Origin: Leisingera thetidis
GTDB taxonomy: Bacteria; Pseudomonadota; Alphaproteobacteria; Rhodobacterales; Rhodobacteraceae
Length of the DNA stretch: 64,000 bases
Assembly (NCBI RefSeq): GCF_025857195.1
Contig: NZ_CP109787.1
Coordinates: 1,863,501 to 1,927,500, forward strand
Direction: 5' to 3'
Shown here: positions 34,625 to 43,335 of the stretch, piece by piece
How positions within the stretch are numbered: the stretch's first letter is position 1
How the letters are laid out: every line of letters begins with the position of its first letter
Notes under the pieces: generated by a model
What the model was told of the DNA's origin: nothing
Database searches by the model: none
What the model saw: the letters and a program-made list of their open reading frames with translations, nothing else
Position numbers and translations under genes: made by a program

Positions 34625-35286
34625 CTCGTGTACTCAATGCCGGCAGGAAAGAACCTGTTTCCGGCGATATCCGTTCGATTGTTGTGTTCCTGCATGGCTA
34701 CGGAGCAAACGGGGCTGACCTGCTGGGGCTGGCCGACCCTCTCGGCGAGCATCTGCCGGATACGCTGTTTGTTGCTCCGGATGCGCCAGAGGCCTGTGCC
34801 GGAGCCCCGTTCGGCTTTCAGTGGTTTCCGATTCCCTGGATCGACAACTCATCCGAAGAAGAAAGCATGCGCGGCATGCAGGCGGCTGTCGAGGATCTGA
34901 ATGCTTTCCTTGATGCGCTGATGGTCGATGAAGATGTGCTGCCCGAGCAGGTGGTCCTGTTCGGCTTTTCGCAGGGCACGATGATGAGCCTGCATGTGGC
35001 TCCGCGGCGCGAAGACCCGGTGGCGGGAATTGTTGCTTTCTCGGGGCGGCTGCTGGCGCCGGAACTGCTGAAGGACGAACTGGTGTCCAAAATGCCTGTT
35101 CTGCTGGTGCATGGAGATCAGGATGATGTGGTGCCGGTGCAATCGCTGCCCGAGGCTGCCGAAGCGCTGCAGGAAGCGGGATTTCAGGACGTTTTTGCCC
35201 ATATCCAGAAGGGCACCGCGCACGGCATTGCGCCTGACGGGCTGAGCGTTGCGCTTGCCTTCATGCGGGACAAGCTCAGCCTTTGA
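34621..35286 (+). CDS. Carboxylesterase/phospholipase, alpha/beta-hydrolase (YpfH-like)
   Basis: A 221-residue cytoplasmic alpha/beta-hydrolase of the Abhydrolase_2 family (carboxylesterase/acyl-protein thioesterase group). The oxyanion strand is VVFLHGYGANG, the nucleophile Ser 117 sits in GFSQGTM, the acid in VHGDQDDVVP and the His in GTAHGIAP. Size is normal. It is coupled to the glycosylase gene by an ATGA overlap, a pairing whose logic is not clear. Substrate is unknown. Confidence 0.9.
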   Translation: MTRVLNAGRKEPVSGDIRSIVVFLHGYGANGADLLGLADPLGEHLPDTLFVAPDAPEACAGAPFGFQWFPIPWIDNSSEEESMRGMQAAVEDLNAFLDALMVDEDVLPEQVVLFGFSQGTMMSLHVAPRREDPVAGIVAFSGRLLAPELLKDELVSKMPVLLVHGDQDDVVPVQSLPEAAEALQEAGFQDVFAHIQKGTAHGIAPDGLSVALAFMRDKLSL

Positions 35287-35307
35287 TGAAAGGTGCGGCG
35301 CCGGATT

Positions 35308-35730
35308 TCACCCGTCCCACAGGCGGGGTTCGGCGATCTCGACGGAATTTCCGGCAGGGTCGCGGAAATAGATCGATCGCGCACCGCTGGGCCAATCGAA
35401 CTCCGCTTCTATTCCGATCCCCGCAGTCGCCAGCCGGCTGCGCATCCGCAACAGGTCCTCGCGGTGCTGGGCAAAACAGACGTGCCCGGGTCCATGGGCG
35501 CCATGCGGCGGCACCGGCAGCCGCGGGTTCCCAGGGGGCTTGATGGTCTGCAACGGGTTGAACAGCAGCAGAACCGAGGCGCCGCAGCGGAAAAACACGT
35601 GCCTTCCGCCGACCCGCTGAATGCACTCCAACCCCAGTATCCGGCCATAAAAATCTTCGGCCGCATCCAGGTCCTCCGCGTATAGGGAGGCTTCGAGAAT
35701 GGCTTGGGGTGCAGTGGCTTGCGGCAGCAT
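35308..35730 (-). CDS. VOC-family (glyoxalase/bleomycin resistance) protein
   Basis: A 140-residue single-unit vicinal oxygen chelate protein: ILEASLYAEDLDAAEDFYGRILGLE is the typical first beta-alpha-beta module, and GHVCFAQH and IYFRDPAGNSVEIAEPRLW supply the metal-ligand positions (His, Glu) of the second. Function within the superfamily (isomerase, dioxygenase, resistance protein) is not readable. It lies upstream of no obvious partner; the rluE gene is 12 bases beyond its start on the same strand, so the two may be cotranscribed. Confidence 0.87.
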   Translation of the reverse strand: MLPQATAPQAILEASLYAEDLDAAEDFYGRILGLECIQRVGGRHVFFRCGASVLLLFNPLQTIKPPGNPRLPVPPHGAHGPGHVCFAQHREDLLRMRSRLATAGIGIEAEFDWPSGARSIYFRDPAGNSVEIAEPRLWDG

Positions 35731-35742
35731 GTCCTTAGGCTA

Positions 35743-36396
35743 TCAGCGCCGCCGCGGTCTGTCACCCGGGGGTTTGCGGGCTGCTGCCGCCTTGGGTTTG
35801 CGCGGTGGTTTGAGCGACGGTTTCGGCGGGCCGGGAATCCGCGGCGGCTCAACATCCTGCCACGCGCCCTGCGCCAATCCATCCAGCGTCCAGGCACCGA
35901 TGCTGTAGCGGATCAGCCGCAAGGTGGGATGGCCCACCGCGGCTGTCATTCGCCGCACCTGGCGGTTGCGGCCCTCGCGGATGGTCAGTTCGATCCAGCT
36001 GTCGGGCACGGTTTTTCGGACCCGCACCGGCGGGGTGCGCGCCCAGAGCCCCGGCGGCTCGTCCATGCGGCTGACCTTGGCCGGGCGGGTCATGCCGTCC
36101 TTAAGCTCGACACCTTTGGCCAGGCTTTCCAGTGCTGCGGCATCCGGGATGCCTTCGACCTGCACCCAATATGTCTTGTCCATCTTGTGCTTGGGGTCGC
36201 TGATCCAGGCCTGCAGGCGGCCGCTGTCGGTCAGCAGCATCAGCCCTTCGCTGTCGCGGTCCAGCCGTCCGGCGGGATAGACGCCGGGGCAGTCGATATA
36301 GCGGCTGAGCGTGAGACGCGGGCTGTCCTCGCTGCCGCGATCGGTGAATTGCGGCAGCACGTCATAAGGTTTGTTGAAGCGGATCAAAAGGGTCAT
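35743..36396 (-). CDS. rluE: 23S rRNA pseudouridine synthase RluE-type
   Basis: A 217-residue RsuA-family pseudouridine synthase. It lacks the N-terminal S4 domain and has the catalytic block [20 protein letters not shown] (catalytic Asp in GRLDRDSEG), then KTYWVQVEG and [11 protein letters not shown], as in RluE, which modifies U2457 of E. coli 23S rRNA. The start at 36396 ([14 protein letters not shown]) was chosen over an in-frame codon 24 residues earlier because the fold begins there. The C-terminal 30 residues are very basic ([18 protein letters not shown]), fitting RNA binding. Confidence 0.9.
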   Translation of the reverse strand: MTLLIRFNKPYDVLPQFTDRGSEDSPRLTLSRYIDCPGVYPAGRLDRDSEGLMLLTDSGRLQAWISDPKHKMDKTYWVQVEGIPDAAALESLAKGVELKDGMTRPAKVSRMDEPPGLWARTPPVRVRKTVPDSWIELTIREGRNRQVRRMTAAVGHPTLRLIRYSIGAWTLDGLAQGAWQDVEPPRIPGPPKPSLKPPRKPKAAAARKPPGDRPRRR

Positions 36397-36625
36397 GCTC
36401 CGGCAATAGTTGCGCAGGCGCGCGGGGGCAAGGGCGCCGCAGGCGGGCCGCCTGTGGATAACTGTCACCGGCCTGTCACGGAATCACGCCAGAATTCTCG
36501 CGACATATTGTGGATCATGGGGGCTTGCCAGCTGCCAACCACGATATATAGTCAAAGTTAGGCTGGGGCGGGTTCCCCGCTCTGGTTCCGGAAAACGGAA
36601 GGTCAGGGCGAGGAAGACGTTCACG

Positions 36626-37210
36626 ATGGATGGTGATTTCAGGGCAGAGTTTGTCAGATCTCCAGGGGCGCTGAAACAGCATCCCGCGCTGGTGCTGAAT
36701 GCGGACTACCGGCCTTTATCCTATTACCCGTTGTCCTTGTGGTCGTGGCAGGATGCGGTGAAGGCGGCCTGGCTTGACCGGGTGGCTATCGTGGCCGAAT
36801 ACGACGAGGTTGTTCACAGTCCGAGCACCGAGATCCGAATACCCTCCGTGGTGGTTCTGAAAGATTATGTAAGACCTCAAAAGCGCGTGGCCTTCACGCG
36901 CTTTAATTTGTTCTTGAGGGATGAGTTCCGCTGCCAGTACTGCGGCAGCAAGGGAGACCTGACGTTCGACCATGTTGTGCCGCGCGCAGCCGGCGGGGTC
37001 ACCAGCTGGGAAAACGTGGTTGCGGCCTGCAGCCCGTGCAACCTCAAGAAGGGATCCAAGTCGCTGCACCGGGCCGGCATGTCCTTGCGCAAGCCGCCGC
37101 GCCGTCCGGGTGCAGAAGAGCTGCGCAACACCGGGCGCAAGTTCCCGCCCAACCATCTTCACGAAAGCTGGATGGACTTCCTGTATTGGGATACCGAACT
37201 GGACGCTTGA
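36626..37210 (+). CDS. HNH endonuclease-domain protein
   Basis: A 194-residue protein with an HNH nuclease module at about 95-150: two zinc-type Cys pairs (CQYCG and CSPCN) flank LTFDHVVPRAAGGVTSWENVVAAC, holding the catalytic His and Asn. The N-terminal ~90 residues (LVLNADYRPLSYYPLSLWSWQDAVKAAW) are conserved in this common bacterial group, often annotated simply as HNH endonuclease; its DNA target and role are not known. It is not beside a restriction methylase or phage genes. The start was chosen at MDGDFRAEF after GAGGAAG. Confidence 0.88.
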   Translation: MDGDFRAEFVRSPGALKQHPALVLNADYRPLSYYPLSLWSWQDAVKAAWLDRVAIVAEYDEVVHSPSTEIRIPSVVVLKDYVRPQKRVAFTRFNLFLRDEFRCQYCGSKGDLTFDHVVPRAAGGVTSWENVVAACSPCNLKKGSKSLHRAGMSLRKPPRRPGAEELRNTGRKFPPNHLHESWMDFLYWDTELDA

Positions 37211-37409
37211 GCCAAACGGTTCAACTGTCTGAAAGATAAGGTTTCCGGCCTCTTTGCCTGTGTGCCTGTCCCCAAAGGGAACAGCTGCTCAGATCCCCAT
37301 GAACAGTGCCGGCAGGCGCCGCTGAATGCGGCAAGCAGACTAGGAGGCCGGAGGTGCCGGCGGCCTCTGTTGAGCGGGCCGCCTTTGCATAGTGTGCTGG
37401 CGTAGTGTG

Positions 37410-38456
37410 TCAGGGTTTGGCGCGCTGAAGCATGCCGAAGAGATCGCGCGGATCGTCCGGATCGGCGAGCATGTCCAGGTCGATGAAATAGTCGGTGCCC
37501 TTGATGCGGTCGCGGATGTAGCGCAGCGCCGAAAAATCCTCGATTGCAAAGCCGACGCTGTCAAACAGGGTGATCTGCCGGTCGCCGGTGCGGCCCTGCT
37601 TTTGACCGGTGATGACTTCCCACAACTCGGTGATGGCAAAGTCCTCCGGCATCTGCTGGATCTCGCCCTCGATCCGGGTTTGCGGCGGGTATTCGACAAA
37701 GACGTCGGAGCGCGTGAGAATCCCCGCGGCCAGTTCGGTCTTGCCGGGGCAATCACCGCCGATTGCGTTGATGTGCACGCCGCTGCCGACCATGTTGTCG
37801 GTCAGGATGGTGGCATTCTGCTTATCCGCGGTGCAAGTGGTGAGGATCTGCGCGCCTTCGATGGCCTCTTCCGGGGTTTTGCACGGGACAATTTCAAGCC
37901 CCAGCCCCTGAAGATTGCGGGCGCATTTTTCAGTCGCCGCAGCGTCTTTATCATAAAGCCGTACGGATTTCAGGCCGATGATTGCCTTCATCGCCAGTGT
38001 CTGGAATTCGGACTGCGCCCCATTGCCGATCATCGCCATCGTGGTCGCGCCCTTGGGCGCCAGATACTTGGCGGCCATTGCTGAAGTTGCGGCCGTGCGC
38101 AGCGCCGTGAGCATGGTCATCTCGGTCAGCAGCACCGGGTATCCGGTGTAGACATCCGCCAATAGGCCAAATGCAGTCACGGTCTGCAGGCCTTCCGAGG
38201 TGTTCTTGGGGTGGCCATTCACATATTTGAAGCCGTAAGCCTCGCCATCCGAGGTTGGCATCAGCTCGATCACGCCAACGTCCGAATGGCTGGCAACGCG
38301 CGGGGTCTTGTCAAACAGCTCCCAGCGCTTGAAATCCTCTTCGACATACTCTGCCAGATCCCGCAGCATCTGCTCGATCCCGGTGTGATGAATGAGGCGC
38401 ATCATGTTGTCGACGCTGACAAAAGGCACCAGCGCCTTGTCCGAAGGCTGTGTCAT
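37410..38456 (-). CDS. ocd: Ornithine cyclodeaminase
   Basis: A 348-residue mu-crystallin/ornithine cyclodeaminase family protein, converting ornithine to proline and ammonia with bound NAD. The Rossmann NAD site is MAMIGNGAQSEFQ, the substrate Lys/Arg region is GYPVLLTEMTMLTALRTAATSA, and INAIGGDCPGKTEL is the family's typical active-site loop containing the catalytic Asp. The length equals characterised bacterial enzymes. It is last in a three-gene minus-strand operon (arginase, ctlX, ocd), each joined by four-base overlaps, which makes the ornithine assignment firm. Confidence 0.93.
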   Translation of the reverse strand: MTQPSDKALVPFVSVDNMMRLIHHTGIEQMLRDLAEYVEEDFKRWELFDKTPRVASHSDVGVIELMPTSDGEAYGFKYVNGHPKNTSEGLQTVTAFGLLADVYTGYPVLLTEMTMLTALRTAATSAMAAKYLAPKGATTMAMIGNGAQSEFQTLAMKAIIGLKSVRLYDKDAAATEKCARNLQGLGLEIVPCKTPEEAIEGAQILTTCTADKQNATILTDNMVGSGVHINAIGGDCPGKTELAAGILTRSDVFVEYPPQTRIEGEIQQMPEDFAITELWEVITGQKQGRTGDRQITLFDSVGFAIEDFSALRYIRDRIKGTDYFIDLDMLADPDDPRDLFGMLQRAKP

Positions 38457-39382
38457 GCGGATATCCTTTCACGGGGGCTGAGGTGGATGCCTGCGAGCAT
38501 GCAGCGCACCGACCCGCCGGCGGTTTCGATGGTGGGAATTGTCAGCGGCAGCGGCTCTGCGCTTTGTTCGATGACCGCAATCTGATCGGGCCGCAGCGCT
38601 TGCAGCGCCTTGACGGAAAGAGCCAGAAGGCGCTTGCGGCCGGTGAGTTCCAGCGCATTGCCGGCAAAACCGGCGATCTGTTCCGGCGTGAGGTCAATGA
38701 CCCGGCGCCCGGTTTCCTCCAGCCGCGCGGCAACTTCGGCGCGGCGGTTGGGATCGACAATCATGTCGAGGCAGATCAGCGCAAATTCGGTGCCGATGCC
38801 CATCAGAACATTGGTGTGGTAGACGTCGCGGCCTGCATCATCTTTGGCCTCGAATACCATGGGCTCAAAGTTGAAATGGGTGCAGAAGCGTTCCAGCAGG
38901 ACCGGATCGGCCCGGTTGGATTTCACCGCATAGGCGATGCGGGTGATATGGTCCAGCACCATCGCCCCGGTGCCTTCCAGCGACAGCCCGTCCTGTTCCA
39001 AGCCGGAATAGTCGATCACATCCTGAACCCGGTACACCCGTTTCAGCATTTCTATCACGTCCCAGCGCCGTTCCTTGCGCCGGTTGCCGGCGAACATCGG
39101 ATAGACCGCAACATGCCCGCCGGCATGGGTGGAAAACCAGTTGTTGGGAAATACGCTGTCCGGGGTTTCGGTGCCGGTGTCGTCAAACACATGAACAGCC
39201 ACACCGGCTCCGCGCAGCGTTTCCACAGCGCTGTCAAATTCAGACAGAGCCTGCGCCGCGGTCGGTGCGGATGACGCATCTGCCAAGGATTGAAAGGCGT
39301 TATCGCCCTTTGTCTCAGGATTCGGACGGAAGTGATGCGGCCGGACCATCACCACCGCAGAAGGGGCTTGCAGGCTGGTCAC
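38453..39382 (-). CDS. ctlX: Citrulline ureidase / amidinotransferase-fold hydrolase (CtlX type)
   Basis: A 309-residue member of the guanidine-group-modifying superfamily (pentein fold: arginine deiminase, DDAH). VVMVRPHHFRPNPETKGDNAFQ-like opening (read as MVRPHHFRPNPET), VFPNNWFSTHAGGHVAVYPM, and the C-terminal ETAGGSVRCMLAGIHL with the nucleophilic Cys match CtlX, described as hydrolysing citrulline to ornithine, CO2 and ammonia. Adjacent residues include the catalytic His in FCTHFNFEPM/HTNVLMG. Coupled to arginase and ocd by four-base overlaps, so it fits conversion of citrulline into the same ornithine pool. Dimethylarginine hydrolase activity is the main alternative. Confidence 0.85.
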   Translation of the reverse strand: MTSLQAPSAVVMVRPHHFRPNPETKGDNAFQSLADASSAPTAAQALSEFDSAVETLRGAGVAVHVFDDTGTETPDSVFPNNWFSTHAGGHVAVYPMFAGNRRKERRWDVIEMLKRVYRVQDVIDYSGLEQDGLSLEGTGAMVLDHITRIAYAVKSNRADPVLLERFCTHFNFEPMVFEAKDDAGRDVYHTNVLMGIGTEFALICLDMIVDPNRRAEVAARLEETGRRVIDLTPEQIAGFAGNALELTGRKRLLALSVKALQALRPDQIAVIEQSAEPLPLTIPTIETAGGSVRCMLAGIHLSPRERISA

Positions 39383-40305
39383 TGAAAGCTCCGCGTCGGG
39401 CGGTCAAAGACGCGGCGTCCAAGGGCGGAGGCGCAGAGGTCCACCATCAGATGCGCAGTGCGGCCGCGCTCGTCCAGGAAGGGGTTCAGTTCCACCAGGT
39501 CCAGAGAGGTCATCAGGCCGGAATCATGCAGGATTTCGCAGACCAGATGCGCCTCGCGCACTGTGGCGCCGCCGGGCACCGTGGTGCCCACCGCCGGGGC
39601 TACCGAGGGGTCCAGAAAATCCACATCAAGCGACACATGCAGCATGCCATTCGCCTGCGCAACTTGTTCCAGGAACCGGTTCAGCGGCCCGGCAATGCCG
39701 TTTTCGTCAATGTGGCGCATATCGTGGGTGAGGATTCTGCTGCCCTCCAGAGCAAGCCTTTCCTGAGCATCGACTGAGCGCAGCCCAATCATGCAGACAT
39801 TCTCCTGCGGCACCGGGTTAACCACCTCCGGAAAGCCTTGGAACCCATTGCGCCCGGTAAAATATCCAACCGGCGTGCCATGCAGGTTGCCGCTGTCAGT
39901 TGTTTCCGGCGTGTGGAAATCGGTATGCGCGTCCAGCCACAGGACAAACTGCGGGCGGCCTGTCTTGGCGGCGTAGTTTGCGGCGCCAGCCACCGATCCC
40001 AGCGACAGCGAGTGATCGCCGCCCAGGAAAACCGGCAGGCCGCACTCCAGCGCGTCCTCTGCCGCCTGGGCCAGGCGCGAGGTCCAGCCGATGGTCTCGT
40101 TGCGGGCAAAGAGAAGCCCGTCGTTGCGGTCCGGCGCATGGGTGTCCGGCGCCAGGTTGCCGAGATCCTCAACGGTGTGGCCAAGGCTTTCCATGGCGGC
40201 GGCAAGCCCGGCAGTGCGGTAAGCGTCAGGACCCATCAGACAGCCGGCCCTGCGCTTGCCGCTGTCGACTGGGGCGCCAATGAGGATGCAATGTTGCGAT
40301 GTCAC
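39379..40305 (-). CDS. rocF: Arginase
   Basis: A 308-residue ureohydrolase, cleaving arginine to ornithine and urea. The manganese-binding motifs are GGDHSLSLGS, WLDAHTDFHTPE and SLDVDFLDPSVAP. TDSGNLHGTPVGYFTG is the arginase-specific loop with the substrate-contacting residues, which favours arginase over agmatinase. The start is GTG at 40305, with an AGAGG site. First gene of the operon; the divergent Lrp-type regulator gene lies about 110 bases away and probably activates it in response to arginine. Confidence 0.93.
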   Translation of the reverse strand: MTSQHCILIGAPVDSGKRRAGCLMGPDAYRTAGLAAAMESLGHTVEDLGNLAPDTHAPDRNDGLLFARNETIGWTSRLAQAAEDALECGLPVFLGGDHSLSLGSVAGAANYAAKTGRPQFVLWLDAHTDFHTPETTDSGNLHGTPVGYFTGRNGFQGFPEVVNPVPQENVCMIGLRSVDAQERLALEGSRILTHDMRHIDENGIAGPLNRFLEQVAQANGMLHVSLDVDFLDPSVAPAVGTTVPGGATVREAHLVCEILHDSGLMTSLDLVELNPFLDERGRTAHLMVDLCASALGRRVFDRPTRSFQ

Positions 40306-40417
40306 TGTTCTGGCCTCTTGAAAAATCAGCTTTCTTACTAGAAACCTCCGAAATGAGGTGGATTCCAGCTGACATTTTGCGCATGTTGGTTGCTGATTGA
40401 TCGTATCGAGGGGTTAA

Positions 40418-40843
40418 ATGGACAATACGGATGAGCGCCTGGTGTCAGCGCTGCGGCACAACGCGCGGGCATCGCTGTCGGATCTGGCGCTGGAGCTGAA
40501 CCTGTCGCGCACCACGGTGCGGGCGCGCATCGAGCGGCTGCAGGCGCGCGGGGACATTCTGGGCTTTACCGTGGTTTTGAAGGAAGATGTGCTGCGCGAT
40601 CCGGTGCGCGGTCTGATGCTGATCGGGATCGAGGGCCGCGGCACCAGCCGGATCACCCGGCAATTGCAGGGGCTGCCCGAGGTGCGGGCGATTCACACGA
40701 CCAACGGACGCTGGGACCTGATTGTGGAGCTGGGAACCGAGACGCTGGAGACCCTGGACACCGCCCTTGCCAAAATCCGCACATTCGAAGGCGTGGTGAG
40801 CAGCGAAACCAATCTGCTTCTGGCAACCAAAAAGGACACCTGA
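40418..40843 (+). CDS. Lrp/AsnC-family regulator of the arginine operon
   Basis: A 141-residue Lrp/AsnC protein: an N-terminal HTH (about 3-60; NARASLSDLALELNLSRTTVRARIERLQ) and a RAM ligand-binding domain (about 65-140). Length is at the lower end of the family. The gene is divergent from arginase-ctlX-ocd with a short shared upstream region, the layout of arginine- or proline-responsive activators such as PutR and ArgR-type Lrp proteins; the effector (arginine, ornithine) is inferred. Confidence 0.9.
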   Translation: MDNTDERLVSALRHNARASLSDLALELNLSRTTVRARIERLQARGDILGFTVVLKEDVLRDPVRGLMLIGIEGRGTSRITRQLQGLPEVRAIHTTNGRWDLIVELGTETLETLDTALAKIRTFEGVVSSETNLLLATKKDT

Positions 40844-40905
40844 GTTCAGCGCTGGTTTGCAATGCGGCCAGCAGGTTCGCGGCCGCATCCCGGCTTGCCA
40901 GCGGG

Positions 40906-41373
40906 TTAGCCCTGCTTGCGGGCATGGTTGGCGGCCGCAATCCAGATCAGCGCCAGGCCAAAGGAGGCAATTGCATTCCAGCTGGCCATGGACAGGGAAA
41001 ACAATTCCCACGGCACCTCATCGCAGCGCACCAGCGGTGCCGCCATGATCTGCTCCAACAGCTGATCGGAAGACAAACCTTCAATCGGGCCGGAGGTGCA
41101 GGTGGAGGGGCCTTCCCACCAGCCGCGCTCGACGCCGGTATGAAAGGTCCCGATGGCCGCGGTCGCAAGCGCCGCAAGCGCCCCCAGATACGGCAGCAGC
41201 GCGCCGGGAATGAACAGGGCCAGGATGCCGATGCCGGCGGCAGCCGCATGCGGGTAGCGCTGCCAGTAGCACAGTTTGCAGGGCGCCATTTCGCCAATAT
41301 ACTGGAACCCCAGCGCCCCAAGCAGCAGCGCAGCCGAGCCGCAGGCGGCAATTGCAATTAGAAACCGGTGCAT
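40906..41373 (-). CDS. dsbB: Disulfide bond formation protein DsbB
   Basis: A 155-residue four-helix inner-membrane quinone oxidoreductase that reoxidises DsbA. The first redox pair is Cys 32 and Cys 35 (MAPCKLCYWQRYPH), and the second periplasmic loop carries Cys residues at STCTSGP and LVRCDEVPW. Length is normal. The three bases between it and the upstream YqaA-type gene suggest cotranscription. It serves periplasmic disulfide formation, perhaps including the four-Cys protein in the liv operon. Confidence 0.9.
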   Translation of the reverse strand: MHRFLIAIAACGSAALLLGALGFQYIGEMAPCKLCYWQRYPHAAAAGIGILALFIPGALLPYLGALAALATAAIGTFHTGVERGWWEGPSTCTSGPIEGLSSDQLLEQIMAAPLVRCDEVPWELFSLSMASWNAIASFGLALIWIAAANHARKQG

Positions 41374-41375
41374 GA

Positions 41376-41954
41376 TCAGATGAACCTCACCAAAAGAAAG
41401 CCGCCGAACAGGATCACCATGAAGGCGGAGAATACCAGTCCCAGGCGTTGTTCAATAAAGTTGCGGATCGGGGCTCCGAATTGCCAGAGCAGACCTGCGA
41501 CGATGAAAAAGCGCAATGCGCGTGCAAGGATAGAGGTGGCAATGAACGTGCCGATCGGCATTCCGGTCCAACCTGACATGATGGTGATCACCTTGTACGG
41601 GAACGGCGTGATCCCGGCGCCCAGCACCGCCCAGAAACCGAAGCCGTTGAAGCGGGTGTTGAACTCTTCCATGGCGCCGCCTTTGCCCATCGCCTCCAGC
41701 ACCGGCTGGCCTATGCTGTCATAAAAGAACGCGCCAATTGCATAACCAAGAATGCCGCCTGCCACGGACGCTGCCAGCGCCACCAGCGCAACCAGCCAGG
41801 CGCGGGACGGGCGGGCCAGGATCATCGGGATCATCAGCACGTCCGGCGGAATCGGAAACACCGAACTTTCCACAAAGGCCACAGCGGCCAGGCACCAAAG
41901 CGCTTTCGGGTGGTCAGCCAGGGCCATCGTCCGGCCGTATAGCGGTTTCAGCAT
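41376..41954 (-). CDS. YqaA/VTT-family (DedA-like) membrane protein
   Basis: A 192-residue inner-membrane protein of the VTT/SNARE-associated (DedA superfamily) group, close to E. coli YqaA. Hydrophobic segments are at about 30-50, 55-80, 120-140, 145-165 and 170-190, with the family loop FVESSVFPIPPDVLMIPM and the glycine-rich GAGITPFPYKVITIMSG re-entrant segment. DedA relatives are linked to lipid carrier recycling and membrane energetics; the YqaA role itself is open. The start at 41954 was chosen over one 15 codons upstream because it has the usual N-terminus MLKPLYG. Three bases upstream of dsbB. Confidence 0.85.
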   Translation of the reverse strand: MLKPLYGRTMALADHPKALWCLAAVAFVESSVFPIPPDVLMIPMILARPSRAWLVALVALAASVAGGILGYAIGAFFYDSIGQPVLEAMGKGGAMEEFNTRFNGFGFWAVLGAGITPFPYKVITIMSGWTGMPIGTFIATSILARALRFFIVAGLLWQFGAPIRNFIEQRLGLVFSAFMVILFGGFLLVRFI

Positions 41955-42118
41955 TCTGCGCCCTGCGTCCTCAACGGCAATTGCACAGGGAGGTGGCATG
42001 CGGACCGCGCCCCGTCAACCGTTGCTGCCGGTGAAAGTGCCACAGGTTGAAAATTCACCCGATGAGAACCGATTTGCCTCTGGACCTCGGTGGCTCGCTT
42101 GGCTAGGAACAGGACGTG

Positions 42119-42204
42119 GCCCAAGTGGCGGAATGGTAGACGCAGGGGATTCAAAATCCCCCGATGGCAACATCGTGAGAGTTCGAGTCTCTCCTTGGGC
42201 ACCA
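42119..42204 (+). tRNA. tRNA-Leu (anticodon CAA)
   Basis: An 86-nt class II tRNA including encoded CCA. Acceptor GCCCAAG (42119-42125) pairs with CTTGGGC (42194-42200); the D-arm is GGCGGAATGGTAGACGC; anticodon stem GGGGA/TCCCC encloses TTCAAAA with anticodon CAA at 42152-42154; a long variable arm (CGATGGCAACATCG) is typical for Leu; T-arm GAGAGTTCGAGTCTCTC. Followed by TTTTT. Confidence 0.95.
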
Positions 42205-42259
42205 GGTTTTTCCGCATTCAATCAATCACTTCCAGTGTTATGCTGAACTGCTTCCGGCG

Positions 42260-43306
42260 TCAGGCCCAGGTCTGGTTCAGAACGCGAAGCCAGTTGCCGT
42301 GGCAAAGCTTTTGCATCAGCGCCTTATTATACCCGCGTGCTCTCATCGCGTCACGCAATGCAGGCAGACCCGCGATATCCCTGATTTCCGCCGGCACGGT
42401 GGCACAGTCAAAGTCGGAGCCAAATCCAACCCGGTCTTCGCCGATCTCTTCCATCAGGTAATCGAGATGCTCAACCATGCGGGCGATGGGCGTTTCCTCA
42501 TCCATTCGCCCGTCCTCGCGGAGAAAGGCAACCGCAAAGTTCAGGCCCACCATGCCGTCACTGTCACGGATTGCGTGCAATTGCCGGCCGGTCAGGTTGC
42601 GGCTGTGCGGGCACAGCGCATGTGCATTGGAATGAGTGGCGACAAGAGGTTTCGAACTGTTGCGGGCAACGTCCCAGAAACCGGCCTCATTCAGGTGGGA
42701 AAGGTCGATCATCACCCCGAGGTCATTGCATTTTTTCACCAGGCGGATGCCGTCGGGCGTCAGGCCGGGTCCTGTGTCGGGACTGGCGGGAAAACGGAAC
42801 GGCACGCCATAGCCGAAAATCGTCGGACGGCTCCAGACCGGGCCCAGGGACCGCAGGCCGACCGCATACAGGACATCCAGCATGTGAAAACCCGGATCGA
42901 TTGCCTCTGCGCCTTCCATGTGCATCACCGCGGCAATGGTGCCGTTGTTCATGGCGCTGCGGATGCCGGCCGTGCTGCGGCAGATATCAACTGCGCCCTG
43001 TGCATCGAGGCTGATCAGGATCGACGCTTGGGCCAGTGCAATCCGCGCGGCGCGCGGCCAGCCTACCGCAGGTGGCAGCGGCAGATCATAACTCTCTGCC
43101 ATCATCTCCGCCATGAAGGAGGCGCCGCCTTCATCCGGCACGTAAATGGCAAAGAAGCCGCCGGCAAAACCGCCCGCCTTGGCCTTGTCCAGATCGATGT
43201 GATGGCCGCCGTCCCCCAGGAACCCGGAGGCATCAGCGGCAACAGTGCCGGACTGGATCTGCAGCAGCAGATCATTGTGGCCGTCAAAAACCAGCGGGTG
43301 CTGCAT
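42260..43306 (-). CDS. Membrane dipeptidase-family metallopeptidase (M19)
   Basis: A 348-residue peptidase of the renal dipeptidase family (amidohydrolase TIM-barrel). Zinc ligands are the His/Asp of VFDGHNDLL, the Glu in MHMEGAEAI, the His in DLSHLNEAGF and ATHSNAHAL. The catalytic Asp lies near FGSDFDCATVP. There is no signal peptide, so it is cytoplasmic. It is the third gene in a minus-strand operon after mtnA and a class II aldolase gene, with small gaps (29 bases). Members also cleave D-amino-acid dipeptides or act as other hydrolases, so the substrate is open. Confidence 0.88.
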   Translation of the reverse strand: MQHPLVFDGHNDLLLQIQSGTVAADASGFLGDGGHHIDLDKAKAGGFAGGFFAIYVPDEGGASFMAEMMAESYDLPLPPAVGWPRAARIALAQASILISLDAQGAVDICRSTAGIRSAMNNGTIAAVMHMEGAEAIDPGFHMLDVLYAVGLRSLGPVWSRPTIFGYGVPFRFPASPDTGPGLTPDGIRLVKKCNDLGVMIDLSHLNEAGFWDVARNSSKPLVATHSNAHALCPHSRNLTGRQLHAIRDSDGMVGLNFAVAFLREDGRMDEETPIARMVEHLDYLMEEIGEDRVGFGSDFDCATVPAEIRDIAGLPALRDAMRARGYNKALMQKLCHGNWLRVLNQTWA

Positions 43307-43335
43307 CCAGGCTGTCCTTTTGCGTCGTTACAACA

